Part shown: piece by piece, positions 24,826 to 33,616 of the stretch
How positions within the stretch are numbered: position 1 is the first letter of the stretch
Layout: every line of letters begins with the position of its first letter
Source of the DNA: Okeanomitos corallinicola TIOX110
GTDB lineage: Bacteria > Cyanobacteriota > Cyanobacteriia > Cyanobacteriales > Nostocaceae
Length of the DNA: 64,000 nucleotides
Reading direction: 5' to 3'
NCBI RefSeq assembly: GCF_038050375.1
Contig: NZ_CP150886.1
Location: 4,629,318-4,693,317, forward strand
Notes under the pieces: generated by a model
Told to the model about the DNA's origin: nothing
The model's input: only the letters and a program-made list of their open reading frames with translations
Database searches by the model: none
Made by a program: the position numbers and the translations under genes

Positions 24826-26295
24826 CTATTCATCATCTAAAACCCCAATTGTTGGGTTTCTAGGATCATTTTTTTGTTCTTCCACAAACTCCCCAACTGC
24901 ATAGACATCAGGCCATACAGTTGCCCCATGTTCATAAGTATCAATACCGATTTTATCAGCTTCGGGATGAACACGTAATTTACCCATCGCTTTTAGCACA
25001 CTGAACATTGCAAAAGCAAAAGCAACAGTGAATATTGCGATCGCCACTACACCCAAAATTTGCACACCCAGTAGATCAAAACCACCGCCTAAAAGTAGAC
25101 CCGCTTTACCATTCAAGGTCAATTCTTTTTGAGCTAAAAAGCCCACAGCGATAGTACCCATCATGCCATTAATACCATGAACAGCAAAAGCACTAACTGG
25201 GTCATCAATGTGCAGTGATTCAATTAAATCAATACCCACAACAATCAAAATACCACCAGTAATACCGATTAAAACTGCCGCCCAAGGTAAGACAAAAGCA
25301 CAGCCAGCAGTCACGCCTACTAAACCAGCTAAAGAACCATTGAGAGCGTAGGTTAGATCCCATTTATGAGAACGGAAATGCTGATAAAACAGAGCAGTTA
25401 AAGCACCTGCACCAGAAGCCATAGCAGTATTAATGGTTACCAAACCAATTAAACCAGTATTGCCAGTCCCCAAGGTTGAACCAGGGTTAAACCCAAACCA
25501 ACCTACCCATAAAATCATCGCCCCCAGAGTTGCCAAACCTAAGTTATGTGCTGGTGGCAGTGTTCCCCAGGGTGTACGTCCTGGTCGTGGACCAATCAAA
25601 TATGCACCAACTATGGCTGTCCAACCACCCACACTGTGAACCACCGCACTACCAGCAAAATCATGGAAACCCATTTTCGCTAACCAACCGCCGGAGTTCC
25701 ATACCCAGTGAACAATAATGGGATAGCTAAACGCACCCATAATGGCACTGTAGATAATATCACCGACGAAGTTAGCTCTCCCCGCCATTGAACCAGTGGT
25801 AATAGTACTAGCAGTAGCAGCAAAAGCGAATTGGAAGAAGAATAAGGTATAAGTATTAATTCCAGTTTCTAAACCAGGAGCGCCCATCGGGTAACTACCA
25901 TCTACACCAGGTAACTGACTCAGGAAAAAGGTATCTGTACCGATAAAACCCCCCGCACTTGTACCGAAAGCCACCCCAAAGCCAATACCCCACCAAACCA
26001 AGATGGTAATACAGGGATCAACGAAGTTTTCTACCAGGGCATTAACTACTCCTCTTTGTCTGAGCAAACCAGCTTCTAACATTGCAAAGCCAGTTTGCAT
26101 GAAAAATACTAAAAATCCTGTCAGTAGTACCCAGGTGGTATCAATAGAAATTTGTAATTTTTCAGTTGTTGCTGCTAAAGATTCTATTGTTGGTGGATCA
26201 GCAGCTTGGACAACTGTAGGAGCGAAAACTGCAAACACCATTGAACCTATAGCTAGTGCTAGTAGGCGGTGTAAAGAACGATTAGATATATTCAT
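24826..26295 (-). CDS. amt: Ammonium transporter (Amt/MEP/Rh family)
   Basis: 489 residues. A signal-peptide-like N-terminus (LLALAIGSMVFAVFAPTVVQA|AD) is followed by 11 membrane helices. Family signatures: DTTWVLLTGFLVFFMQTGFAMLEAG near the start, VHSVGGWTAIVGA, ILWVGWFGFNPGS and the pore-histidine region DDPVSAFAVHGINGMMGTIAVG. Length is normal. No GlnB/GlnK gene is adjacent. Upstream lies a 1.1-kb gap with one candidate NtcA palindrome. I cannot tell Amt1, Amt4 and AmtB paralogues apart. Confidence 0.96.
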   Translation of the reverse strand: MNISNRSLHRLLALAIGSMVFAVFAPTVVQAADPPTIESLAATTEKLQISIDTTWVLLTGFLVFFMQTGFAMLEAGLLRQRGVVNALVENFVDPCITILVWWGIGFGVAFGTSAGGFIGTDTFFLSQLPGVDGSYPMGAPGLETGINTYTLFFFQFAFAATASTITTGSMAGRANFVGDIIYSAIMGAFSYPIIVHWVWNSGGWLAKMGFHDFAGSAVVHSVGGWTAIVGAYLIGPRPGRTPWGTLPPAHNLGLATLGAMILWVGWFGFNPGSTLGTGNTGLIGLVTINTAMASGAGALTALFYQHFRSHKWDLTYALNGSLAGLVGVTAGCAFVLPWAAVLIGITGGILIVVGIDLIESLHIDDPVSAFAVHGINGMMGTIAVGFLAQKELTLNGKAGLLLGGGFDLLGVQILGVVAIAIFTVAFAFAMFSVLKAMGKLRVHPEADKIGIDTYEHGATVWPDVYAVGEFVEEQKNDPRNPTIGVLDDE

Positions 26296-27392
26296 TTGTT
26301 CTGCTGAATAAAAAGCTAAAATTGTTTTTTGGCTTACCCAAATAAATTAATTTACTTGGGGTTATTACACAAGGTTTTGCTCGTAAATTTCGATTGTTTG
26401 TCTGTATATTTTGTTTCTTTGATGTTTTGTATCTCTCCTCAAACATATTTACTTTTCAATGGATCAGAGTAACAGGAGTTTATTTTTCTAGGAAATTTCC
26501 TATCATTCATGAGAGATAATCATTAGTCAATGTGCGGTTAGTAATCTGGCATAAACCAGTTGATTTAATAATTAGTGAGTGAGAACGAGAATATACAGGA
26601 ATTAGTTAGCTTAACTCCTGTTTTGGATTTGTGAAATTGTCAGTAAATAATTTGACTGATTCTCCATTTAACTAAGTTAAATATTCTGTATCATGAAATA
26701 CAGTTTTTATTTTTTAAAATACACCATGCTGTTAATGTAGGAAAGTTACATAGATTAATTTACTTGATCTTCCTTAAAAAATCAGCATTTATGACTATTT
26801 ACAGCCATGAATTATAACTTTGATCTATATAGCTATATAAAACAATGATACTTAAAGCTAATATGATAGGAAATAATTATAAATTCCGCGTTTGTACGTA
26901 TTTCTATACTCTAAGTTAAAAATTTACAACTGTAAATAAAGCTATGAAATTATTTACAAGGTCTTTACAGGCATTATTGGTAAACAGTTAAATACTAGAC
27001 ACTTTGTGATTAGTTATAAATTAAGTTGGTATGTAGCCAATATGTATTATTGTGCAGTAATTTTAACAACTGTAAACAGCCTAAGTATATTATCTGAAAT
27101 TCAATGGCATTCTTACTAAAAATATAGGAAATAATCTGAGTATAAATCAAGTATTAATACGGATTTAAAGAGGAGGAATAACAGATTCAATAATGATTAG
27201 GTAAGACCAAATGAGAACTTTTGGAAACAAAATTCAAGTATTTTTCATTTTTCAAATCATTTAACCTAGTTTGTAATTTTTGTAGCCTAATTTGAGGTTA
27301 GAGAATTGCAGATTTATATTGATTTACGCTGTCAATATTCAATCAATTGGTGCAAAAATCAATAGATAAAAAATATCGGAGTTTAGCAAACA
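26296..27392. promoter_or_regulatory. Long AT-rich gap between divergent amt and terD genes
   Basis: About 1.1 kb with no convincing reading frame. It should contain the amt promoter (minus) and the terD promoter (plus). One GTA-N8-TAC palindrome occurs at 26688-26701. I see no terminator, tRNA or large repeat. Frequent homopolymeric A/T runs. Its length leaves room for an unannotated small RNA, which I cannot show. Confidence 0.5.
26688..26701. promoter_or_regulatory. Candidate NtcA binding site
   Basis: GTATCATGAAATAC fits GTA-N8-TAC exactly. It is about 390 bases upstream of the amt start, which would need a long 5' leader. The best -10-like hexamer on the amt side (TTAAAT, 16 bases away) is weak and at unusual spacing. 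NtcA control of amt genes is known in cyanobacteria; this site could be a chance match. Confidence 0.35.
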
Positions 27393-27968
27393 ATGGCAAT
27401 ATCACTTACTAAAGGACAACGAGTATCACTAGAAAAAGTTGCCCCAGGACTCAAGGAAATATTTGTTGGTTTAGGTTGGGATGTCAAAGTTACAGATACA
27501 GGCTTTGATTTTGATTTAGATGCTTCTGTTTTTTTATTGGGAAGCAACGAAAAACTAATTTCTGATCAGCACTTTATTTTTTATAACAACCTTACCAGTC
27601 CAGATCCAGCTAAATCAATAGAACATACAGGAGACAACTTAACTGGTGTAGGTGAGGGTGATGATGAAGTCATCAAAGTTAATTTACAACAAGTTCCAGC
27701 AGACATTCAAAAAATAGTTATTACCGTTACTATTCATGAAGCAGCGGAAAGAAGCCAAAATTTTGGTCAAGTTCAAAATGCCTTTGTCCGGGTTGTAAAT
27801 GCCCAAAATGAACAAGAAGTCATTCGCTATGACCTAGTTGAAGATTATTCAATTGAAACTGCATTAATTATGGCTGAACTTTATCGCAAAGATGGAGAAT
27901 GGCGTTTAAATGCGGTTGGTTCTGGTTATCAAGGTGGTTTGAAAGCATTACTAGATCGTTTTAGCTAG
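27393..27968 (+). CDS. TerD-family protein 1
   Basis: 191 residues: one TerD (stress/tellurium resistance) domain over the whole length. Calcium-binding type motifs [11 protein letters not shown] and [20 protein letters not shown] are visible, and the start [15 protein letters not shown] is standard. First of a three-gene operon; the next TerD gene follows after 22 bases. TerD proteins act in bacterial stress and surface-linked systems; the exact role is unknown. Confidence 0.93.
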   Translation: MAISLTKGQRVSLEKVAPGLKEIFVGLGWDVKVTDTGFDFDLDASVFLLGSNEKLISDQHFIFYNNLTSPDPAKSIEHTGDNLTGVGEGDDEVIKVNLQQVPADIQKIVITVTIHEAAERSQNFGQVQNAFVRVVNAQNEQEVIRYDLVEDYSIETALIMAELYRKDGEWRLNAVGSGYQGGLKALLDRFS

Positions 27969-27990
27969 GATTAATGAGGAGAAAATAATC

Positions 27991-28596
27991 ATGGCAATTA
28001 ATTTACAGAAAGGACAGAGAATATCACTTTCTAAAGAAGCACCTGGTTTAACTAAAATGATGTGTGGACTAGGTTGGGATGTGGCTAAAAAGTCCGGTGG
28101 TGGATTTTTTAGTAACTTTGGAGGTGGTGGACAAGATTATGATTTAGATGCTTCTGTGATCTGTCTGGATAACAATGGTCAATTAACCAGTCAAGAGAAT
28201 ATTATTTACTTTGGTAATCTGCAACATTATTCAGGAGGAATAACTCATACAGGAGATAATTTAACTGGTGCTGGGGATGGCGATGACGAAGTAATTATTG
28301 TTGATTTACCGCGAATACCAGCCGAAATTGCTAAGTTAGTATTTGTGATCAACATTTACGAATGTATTAATCGTAAACAAGATTTTAGCCAAATAGAAAA
28401 TGCCTTTGTGCGTTTAGTGAATGTTGCCAATAACAAAGAACTAGCTCGCTATAATCTTTCTGGTAAGGAGTATACAGGAATGACAGGGATGATTTTATCT
28501 GAAGTTTATCGCCATAATAATGAATGGAAAATGGCAGCTATTGGCAATGGTGTCAATGTCAATGGTTTGGGAGAATTAATTAAATCTTACTGTTAA
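27991..28596 (+). CDS. TerD-family protein 2
   Basis: 201 residues, paralogous to the preceding gene. MAINLQKGQRISLSKEAPGLTK, DYDLDASVICLD and [21 protein letters not shown] are conserved. It has a glycine-rich insert SGGGFFSNFGGGGQ before the Asp motif. RBS GAGGAG lies 9 bases before ATG. The downstream metallopeptidase-like gene starts 11 bases after the stop, so all three are probably one transcript. Confidence 0.93.
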   Translation: MAINLQKGQRISLSKEAPGLTKMMCGLGWDVAKKSGGGFFSNFGGGGQDYDLDASVICLDNNGQLTSQENIIYFGNLQHYSGGITHTGDNLTGAGDGDDEVIIVDLPRIPAEIAKLVFVINIYECINRKQDFSQIENAFVRLVNVANNKELARYNLSGKEYTGMTGMILSEVYRHNNEWKMAAIGNGVNVNGLGELIKSYC

Positions 28597-28607
28597 TTTG
28601 AGGAACA

Positions 28608-29303
28608 ATGTCACTTTACGATCGCCTGAATCTGAAAAAACCAAATCGTAAGTTACAAGTTCCTATTTGGGAACGGATTAACCTGCAAAGACCGGAAAAA
28701 CTCCGCTGTCTAAGTTGCCGTTCTCGAATTCAAACTAATTGGCAAGTTTGCCCATTTTGTAGTCGAGTATTGATTAACAAATCTGAACAAAAACGTCACT
28801 GTATTTGGGTAGATATTTCACAAGTTCTCATTGGTGTTGAACAAAAAAGCACTTTAATAAATCTGATAGAAGATGCTTTATCTAAAGTATTTAGTTCCTT
28901 TAGAAGTGTAAATGTTTTTTTAACATCAGAACCACCTGATCCTAGAGAATGGGGTGAACATTTTACTCATGTTCATTTATTATTTCATCATGAACAAGTT
29001 GATTATTTAGGAATTGCCAGTTTTAATCCTGGTAAAGTAACTAATATTGCTGTTGTGAGATTAGATCAAATACTTCATGCTTCCTATTGTGCTGATTTAA
29101 GTTTAGAGCAACTATCTAATTTAATTGCTAATACTATCACCCATGAAATTGGACATACTTTAGGATTAGATCATTCTAATTTACCTACAGATGTGATGCA
29201 CGATGGTTTGGATCATAGAATTCATAGTTTAATGCCACCATCATTTCATGCCGAGCAAATTATTTTCATGAATTATGCTATTAATCAATTTAAATCTCTG
29301 TAA
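28608..29303 (+). CDS. Zinc-ribbon plus metzincin-type metallopeptidase-like protein
   Basis: 231 residues. The N-terminal part has a zinc ribbon (CLSCRS..CPFCS, about residues 35-51). The C-terminal part carries THEIGHTLGLDHS, an exact HExxHxxGxxH zinc site of metzincins (matrixin/archaemetzincin-like), followed by a possible Met-turn region (HSLMPPSF). There is no signal peptide, so it is probably cytoplasmic. It is third in the terD operon. A protease or zinc-dependent partner for TerD proteins is inference; I know of no characterised member. Confidence 0.82.
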   Translation: MSLYDRLNLKKPNRKLQVPIWERINLQRPEKLRCLSCRSRIQTNWQVCPFCSRVLINKSEQKRHCIWVDISQVLIGVEQKSTLINLIEDALSKVFSSFRSVNVFLTSEPPDPREWGEHFTHVHLLFHHEQVDYLGIASFNPGKVTNIAVVRLDQILHASYCADLSLEQLSNLIANTITHEIGHTLGLDHSNLPTDVMHDGLDHRIHSLMPPSFHAEQIIFMNYAINQFKSL

Positions 29304-29324
29304 GGGTTTAGCACTGCTAAACCC
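29304..29324. terminator. Bidirectional hairpin terminator
   Basis: GGGTTTAGCA and TGCTAAACCC form a perfect 10-bp stem with a single base between the arms. It begins directly after the metallopeptidase stop, in the 27-base gap before the convergent purE stop. The same 21-bp hairpin recurs at 43185-43205 between another convergent pair. Confidence 0.75.
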
Positions 29325-29330
29325 CTACTT

Positions 29331-29849
29331 CTAAAACTCTTGTTTTAAATATTGCTGATAACCTAATTCTTGTAACTTGCTTTGTTTATCCATGACCAGA
29401 TCACGTAAACTTTGCCGATATGCTTGGACTTTTTCTAGTAATTCTGGTTGGTGAGAAGCAAGAATCTGCACTGCTAAGAGTCCGGCATTTTTAGCATTAC
29501 CAATAGCCACAGTAGCAACGGGAATTCCTGAAGGCATTTGCACAATAGAATACAAAGAATCTAATCCCTGTAAATTGCGAGTAGCAACAGGAACACCAAT
29601 CACAGGCAGAGGTGTTAAAGCTGCAACCATACCGGGAAGATGGGCAGCACCACCAGCACCGGCAATAATGACTTTAATACCGCGTTCATGTGCAGTTTGA
29701 GCATATTCCACCATCCTTTCTGGGGTACGATGGGCAGAAACTATGGCTACTTCTGATTCAATGCCAAATTCTTCACAAACTGCGATCGCATCTTTCATCG
29801 TCGGCAGATCCGAATCACTGCCCATGATAATACCAACTTGCAAACTCAT
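29331..29849 (-). CDS. purE: 5-(carboxyamino)imidazole ribonucleotide mutase PurE
   Basis: 172 residues. Class I PurE converts N5-CAIR to CAIR in purine synthesis. Motifs: [23 protein letters not shown] (active-site His) and [27 protein letters not shown]. Length is normal. It is divergent from nagA with a 111-base gap that should hold both promoters. No other pur gene is nearby, as is common in cyanobacteria. Confidence 0.97.
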   Translation of the reverse strand: MSLQVGIIMGSDSDLPTMKDAIAVCEEFGIESEVAIVSAHRTPERMVEYAQTAHERGIKVIIAGAGGAAHLPGMVAALTPLPVIGVPVATRNLQGLDSLYSIVQMPSGIPVATVAIGNAKNAGLLAVQILASHQPELLEKVQAYRQSLRDLVMDKQSKLQELGYQQYLKQEF

Positions 29850-29960
29850 AAAATTTTAGACTTGAGATTTTAGATTTTTGGATTTTTGATTAACTGCTGA
29901 TGTTTACTTGTTCTCTACAGCTTACAATCGTTTCAGATTCTGCTGTTTCTGGCTAGGGTA

Positions 29961-31130
29961 ATGAGCAAAGCAACACCAACTCCCATCCTCTCAAATGTAG
30001 ATATTATCAATGCAAGAGTACCTGGTTATCAAGATTTACAGATGATTTGGGTAAATGAAGAAGGCATGATTGAGCAAATTTTGCCCATGGGTATAGTCTG
30101 CAAACGAGTCTCACCAGCATATTTACAGATTTTAGATGTAGCAGGTGATTGGATTTCTTTAGGTGGTGTTGATCTGCAAATTAACGGGGGACTGGGTTTA
30201 GCATTTCCGGAGTTAACACCCAAAAAAGTCCACAAATTAGAAGAGATATCCCAATATTTATGGGATGCCGGGGTTGATGGCTATTTACCAACCTTGGTAA
30301 CAACCTCTATTGAAAATATCCAGCGATCGCTATCCCTCATTGCTAACTATCAGCAAAAATCAGGGGCAAAAATCCTCGGCGTTCACCTCGAAGGCCCCTT
30401 CTTAAACTACGGTAAACGTGGCGCACACCCGGCGGAATATCTACTACCCTTAACCATGAATGATGTGAAAAGGGTTTTAGGTGATTATGCTCACCTTGTC
30501 AAAATTATGACTTTAGCCCCAGAATTAGATATTACTGGTGAAGTCATCCCATATTTGCGTTCCTTGGGAATAACCGTCAGTTTAGGACATTCCCATGCCA
30601 CAGCAGCACAAGCCCAACAAGCCTTTGACGCAGGTGCAACAATGGTAACTCATGCCTTCAATGCCATGCCACCATTACACCACCGTGAACCAGGATTATT
30701 AGGCGCTGCTATGAATAATCCTGATGTCATGTCCAGCTTCATTGCTGATGGACAGCACGTGACACCCATTATGTTAGAAATACTTTTGCGTGCTAGTAAA
30801 GGATTATTTCTCGTCAGTGATGCCCTAGCACCATTAGGATTACCAGATGGTGTATATCCCTGGGATAATCGCAAAATCACAGTTAAAAAAGGCACAGCAA
30901 AATTAGCGGATGGGACTTTATCCGGTACAACCTTACCGTTATTAACAGGAGTGCAAAACCTAGCCCAGTGGGGAATTTGTGATGTAGAAACAGCCATCTT
31001 TTTAGCTACAGACGCACCCAGACAAGCCATCAACTTATCCAAACTCACACCAGGCCAAACGGCTAGTCTATTACGTTGGCATTGGGATGAAAATATAAAA
31101 CAACTATCTTGGCAAAGATTAACAGCGTAG
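29961..31130 (+). CDS. nagA: N-acetylglucosamine-6-phosphate deacetylase
   Basis: 389-residue amidohydrolase. Visible: GGVDLQINGGLGL (the H-x-H metal pair of many amidohydrolases is absent here, as in NagA single-metal types), GVHLEGPFLNYGKRGAHP (metal Glu), VSLGHSHATAAQAQQAFDAGATMVTHAFNAMPPLHHREPG (metal His pair) and LVSDALAPLG (catalytic Asp). It acts in amino-sugar recycling. No nagB is adjacent. Confidence 0.95.
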   Translation: MSKATPTPILSNVDIINARVPGYQDLQMIWVNEEGMIEQILPMGIVCKRVSPAYLQILDVAGDWISLGGVDLQINGGLGLAFPELTPKKVHKLEEISQYLWDAGVDGYLPTLVTTSIENIQRSLSLIANYQQKSGAKILGVHLEGPFLNYGKRGAHPAEYLLPLTMNDVKRVLGDYAHLVKIMTLAPELDITGEVIPYLRSLGITVSLGHSHATAAQAQQAFDAGATMVTHAFNAMPPLHHREPGLLGAAMNNPDVMSSFIADGQHVTPIMLEILLRASKGLFLVSDALAPLGLPDGVYPWDNRKITVKKGTAKLADGTLSGTTLPLLTGVQNLAQWGICDVETAIFLATDAPRQAINLSKLTPGQTASLLRWHWDENIKQLSWQRLTA

Positions 31131-31156
31131 AGTATTTGGGAGTCAGGAGAACTAAT

Positions 31157-31190
31157 TTTTCTCCCCCTCACCCCCTCACCCCCTCACCCT
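31157..31190. repeat. C-rich short tandem repeat
   Basis: CCCCCTCA repeated (CTCCCCCTCACCCCCTCACC continuing CCCTCACCC) between nagA and chlM. It is a short tandem repeat of the kind scattered in Nostocales genomes, with no evident function. Confidence 0.6.
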
Positions 31191-31256
31191 ATTCCCTGTT
31201 TCCTGTTTCCCTGAGATAATAATTTTAAGAAATGTGAACCCTCAAAAGTCAAGGTT

Positions 31257-31940
31257 ATGAACGCAGCCGACGATAAAACAATAGTACGTGAATACTTTAA
31301 TTCCACAGGTTTTGACCGTTGGAAACGCATCTACGGAGATGGGGAAGTCAACAAAGTCCAGCTAGACATCCGCACTGGACATCAACAAACCGTGGATACC
31401 GTCATCGGCTGGCTAAAAGATGATAACAATTTATCTCAGTTATCTATCTGTGATGCTGGGTGTGGTGTCGGTAGTCTCAGTATTCCTTTAGTAGAAGAAG
31501 GTGCTAAGGTTTACGCCAGTGATATTTCTGCGAAAATGGTTTCAGAAGCTCAGGATCGCGCTGTAGCAGCTTTCAAAAATTCTGTTAACCCGACTTTTGC
31601 AGTCAAGGACTTAGAATCTTTAAGTGGTGATTATCACACAGTTATTTGTTTAGATGTGTTAATTCACTATCCCCAGGATAAAGCAGATGAGATGATTTCT
31701 CACCTGTGTTCTTTGGCGGAAACACGGATGATTTTGAGTTTTGCACCTAAAACCTTTTTCCTCTCTATCCTCAAAAAAATCGGTAGTTTCTTTCCTGGAC
31801 CTAGTAAAGCTACTCGTGCTTACTTACACCGTGAGGCTGATGTGGTGAAAATTCTGGAGAAAAATGGCTTTCAGATTCAAAGAAAAGCCATGACTCGTAC
31901 TCGCTTTTACTTCTCTAGTTTGTTAGAAGCAACAAGGTAA
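31257..31940 (+). CDS. chlM: Magnesium-protoporphyrin IX methyltransferase
   Basis: 227 residues. ChlM methylates Mg-protoporphyrin IX, the step after Mg chelatase in chlorophyll synthesis. The N-terminal VREYFNSTGFDRWKRIYGDGEVNKVQLDIR is diagnostic. The SAM site is ICDAGCGVGSLSIPLVEEGAKVYASDIS, and the C-terminal KKIGSFFPGPSKATRAYLHREADVV is typical. Length is normal. Monocistronic, with a strong terminator hairpin directly after it. Confidence 0.97.
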   Translation: MNAADDKTIVREYFNSTGFDRWKRIYGDGEVNKVQLDIRTGHQQTVDTVIGWLKDDNNLSQLSICDAGCGVGSLSIPLVEEGAKVYASDISAKMVSEAQDRAVAAFKNSVNPTFAVKDLESLSGDYHTVICLDVLIHYPQDKADEMISHLCSLAETRMILSFAPKTFFLSILKKIGSFFPGPSKATRAYLHREADVVKILEKNGFQIQRKAMTRTRFYFSSLLEATR

Positions 31941-31948
31941 TTACAATA

Positions 31949-31975
31949 TCCCCTACTTCTCAAAGAAGTCGGGGA
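31949..31975 (+). terminator. Terminator after chlM
   Basis: TCCCCTACTTCT pairs with AGAAGTCGGGGA around CAA (11 of 12 paired), 9 bases after the chlM stop. There is no strong U-tract, but the stem is very stable. Confidence 0.7.
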
Positions 31976-32029
31976 TCTGAGAAAAATCAAGTTAAAATTA
32001 CAAGCAAAGTCTAAATCTAAAATAAAACT

Positions 32030-32542
32030 ATGAAGACGGCGGAAAAACTGGCTGCTGGTTGGCTGCTTACACTCGGATTCATGTTTTTAACAACATCAGT
32101 ATCAGCAGTAATTACAAAACACACTACCCTCAAGCCTATCTTACCAGGTATAGAAAATGAAGCCTTAGCCAAGGATTTTGTTAACAGAGAAGCAATTTAC
32201 CAATTGGATAATACAGCAACCCAAGGTTTAATGTATGGTGTTCCTACCGCATTATTAGGGGGATGGTTAGTGTTAGGAACATATAAGCAAAAACGACGGA
32301 ATGCGAAAGCACTGATGCAGGAAGAATTAGAAAACTTGCATTATCAAGAGCAAATAAAACTCTCACAGTTTTATCAGATGTTACAAGAAAATAACGGTAG
32401 AATTACTTTGTTAAGTTTTGCTATGCAGTCACAATTACCAGCGACGGAAGCGAAACAATTTTTAGATCAAAAAGCTAAAGAATTTAATGCCAATTTTCAA
32501 GTTAATGAAGAAGGTAGCGTATCATATCATTTTGATGTTTGA
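32030..32542 (+). CDS. Conserved cyanobacterial protein, two membrane segments
   Basis: 170 residues. The N-terminal hydrophobic segment AGWLLTLGFMFLTTSVSAV acts as a signal anchor or signal peptide, and a second helix GLMYGVPTALLGGWLVLGTY precedes a basic stop-transfer (KQKRRNAK). The C-terminal 90 residues are cytoplasmic, helical and then wing-like (ITLLSFAMQSQLPATEAKQFLDQKAKEFNANFQVNEEGSVSYHF), resembling a small winged helix. Function unknown. The DUF423 gene follows after 31 bases. Confidence 0.8.
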   Translation: MKTAEKLAAGWLLTLGFMFLTTSVSAVITKHTTLKPILPGIENEALAKDFVNREAIYQLDNTATQGLMYGVPTALLGGWLVLGTYKQKRRNAKALMQEELENLHYQEQIKLSQFYQMLQENNGRITLLSFAMQSQLPATEAKQFLDQKAKEFNANFQVNEEGSVSYHFDV

Positions 32543-32573
32543 TTGAATTTTGCTAATTGATAGCTAGGTAATC

Positions 32574-32954
32574 ATGACACAGATTTTTTTAACTATAGCC
32601 GCTATTTTTGGTGGGTTATCTGTTGCTGGTGGTGCGTTTGGCGCTCATGCTTTGCGGGAAAAAGTCAGCGAAAGAATGCTAGAAATTTTTGATACTGGCG
32701 CACGTTATCAAATGTATCATGCTCTGGCATTGTTATTAGTGGGTGTCCTGATGAGTCGTTTAGAAAATCCACCAATAACACTTTTAGTTAGTGGTTGGTT
32801 ATTTATTATTGGTGTCGTAATTTTTTCCGGTAGTTTGTATGCGATCACCTTCTCTGGGATAAAATCGTTGGGAGCAATTGCACCATTAGGGGGAATAGCA
32901 TTAATGGCTGGTTGGGTTGCTTTAGCTATTACTGCTGTAACTGTTAAGTTTTAG
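32574..32954 (+). CDS. DUF423 family membrane protein (YgdD-like)
   Basis: 126 residues with four membrane helices. FGGLSVAGGAFGAHALREKVSERMLEIFDTGARYQMYHALALLLVG is the family signature. Length is normal. Function is unknown in all bacteria I can recall. It is transcribed with the upstream two-helix protein. Confidence 0.93.
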   Translation: MTQIFLTIAAIFGGLSVAGGAFGAHALREKVSERMLEIFDTGARYQMYHALALLLVGVLMSRLENPPITLLVSGWLFIIGVVIFSGSLYAITFSGIKSLGAIAPLGGIALMAGWVALAITAVTVKF

Positions 32955-33008
32955 TCAATAAATCAATTTACTATCTACTTTTGGGGTGCATCATGCCATC
33001 TTCATGAT

Positions 33009-33503
33009 TTACCATCCCCAAGTACCCGGTTCACCTTTAAATGGTCCAACAACATCAGAGGTTATCCATCCTCCATAAAACCCACCAGCTTGAGGTTTTA
33101 CTAATTCATCATTGACATAACAAGCATCCATTAAACTAGGATAAAAAGTATAGTATTCTTGAATGGATGTAAAGTTGGGAGTAGGTTGAATATATTGCCA
33201 AGCAGCATTATTTACATATTTATCTCCTACAGAAATATCATAATATTGACAGACTCCTTTCCATTCACACATGGTTTTTCTAGATGTGGCTATTAAATAT
33301 TCTAATTTAATATCTTCAGCAGGAATGTAATAACCAGGAGGATGACTGGTTTCTAAGACTCTCTTAGCTTTATTTGTTTCTGCTAAAATAATACCGTTAA
33401 ATATTATTTTGATATGTTTATCAGTATCTTGTAGAATTGCTGGACGGGGATAATCCCAAACTGATTCTTGTCCGGGTTCTGGGGGGATAGGATTTGGTCT
33501 CAT
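33009..33503 (-). CDS. DUF427 family protein
   Basis: 164 residues. DUF427 core: RVLETSHPPGYYIPAEDI, TMCEWKGVCQYYDISVG and AAWQYIQPTP..YYTFYPSLMDACYVNDELV. It is soluble and of normal length. The single beta-barrel-like domain has no assigned reaction. Convergent with the DUF423 gene. Confidence 0.92.
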   Translation of the reverse strand: MRPNPIPPEPGQESVWDYPRPAILQDTDKHIKIIFNGIILAETNKAKRVLETSHPPGYYIPAEDIKLEYLIATSRKTMCEWKGVCQYYDISVGDKYVNNAAWQYIQPTPNFTSIQEYYTFYPSLMDACYVNDELVKPQAGGFYGGWITSDVVGPFKGEPGTWGW

Positions 33504-33616
33504 GGTTAGTCTTTTCCTAATAGTTTGACAGAGATTAAAAACTGATTAAAAAATTAATTCACTACTCACTTACTTATTTTTTTAAATTCTTTTATTAACC
33601 CATAATTTAGTGATAA

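Noticed and set aside
26003-26311. Antisense frame over the amt start
   Set aside because: It overlaps the signal peptide and first helices of amt and has no RBS or family similarity.
26880-26930. GTAC..ATAC string as a second NtcA site upstream of amt
   Set aside because: Spacing is GTA-N10-TAC, not N8.
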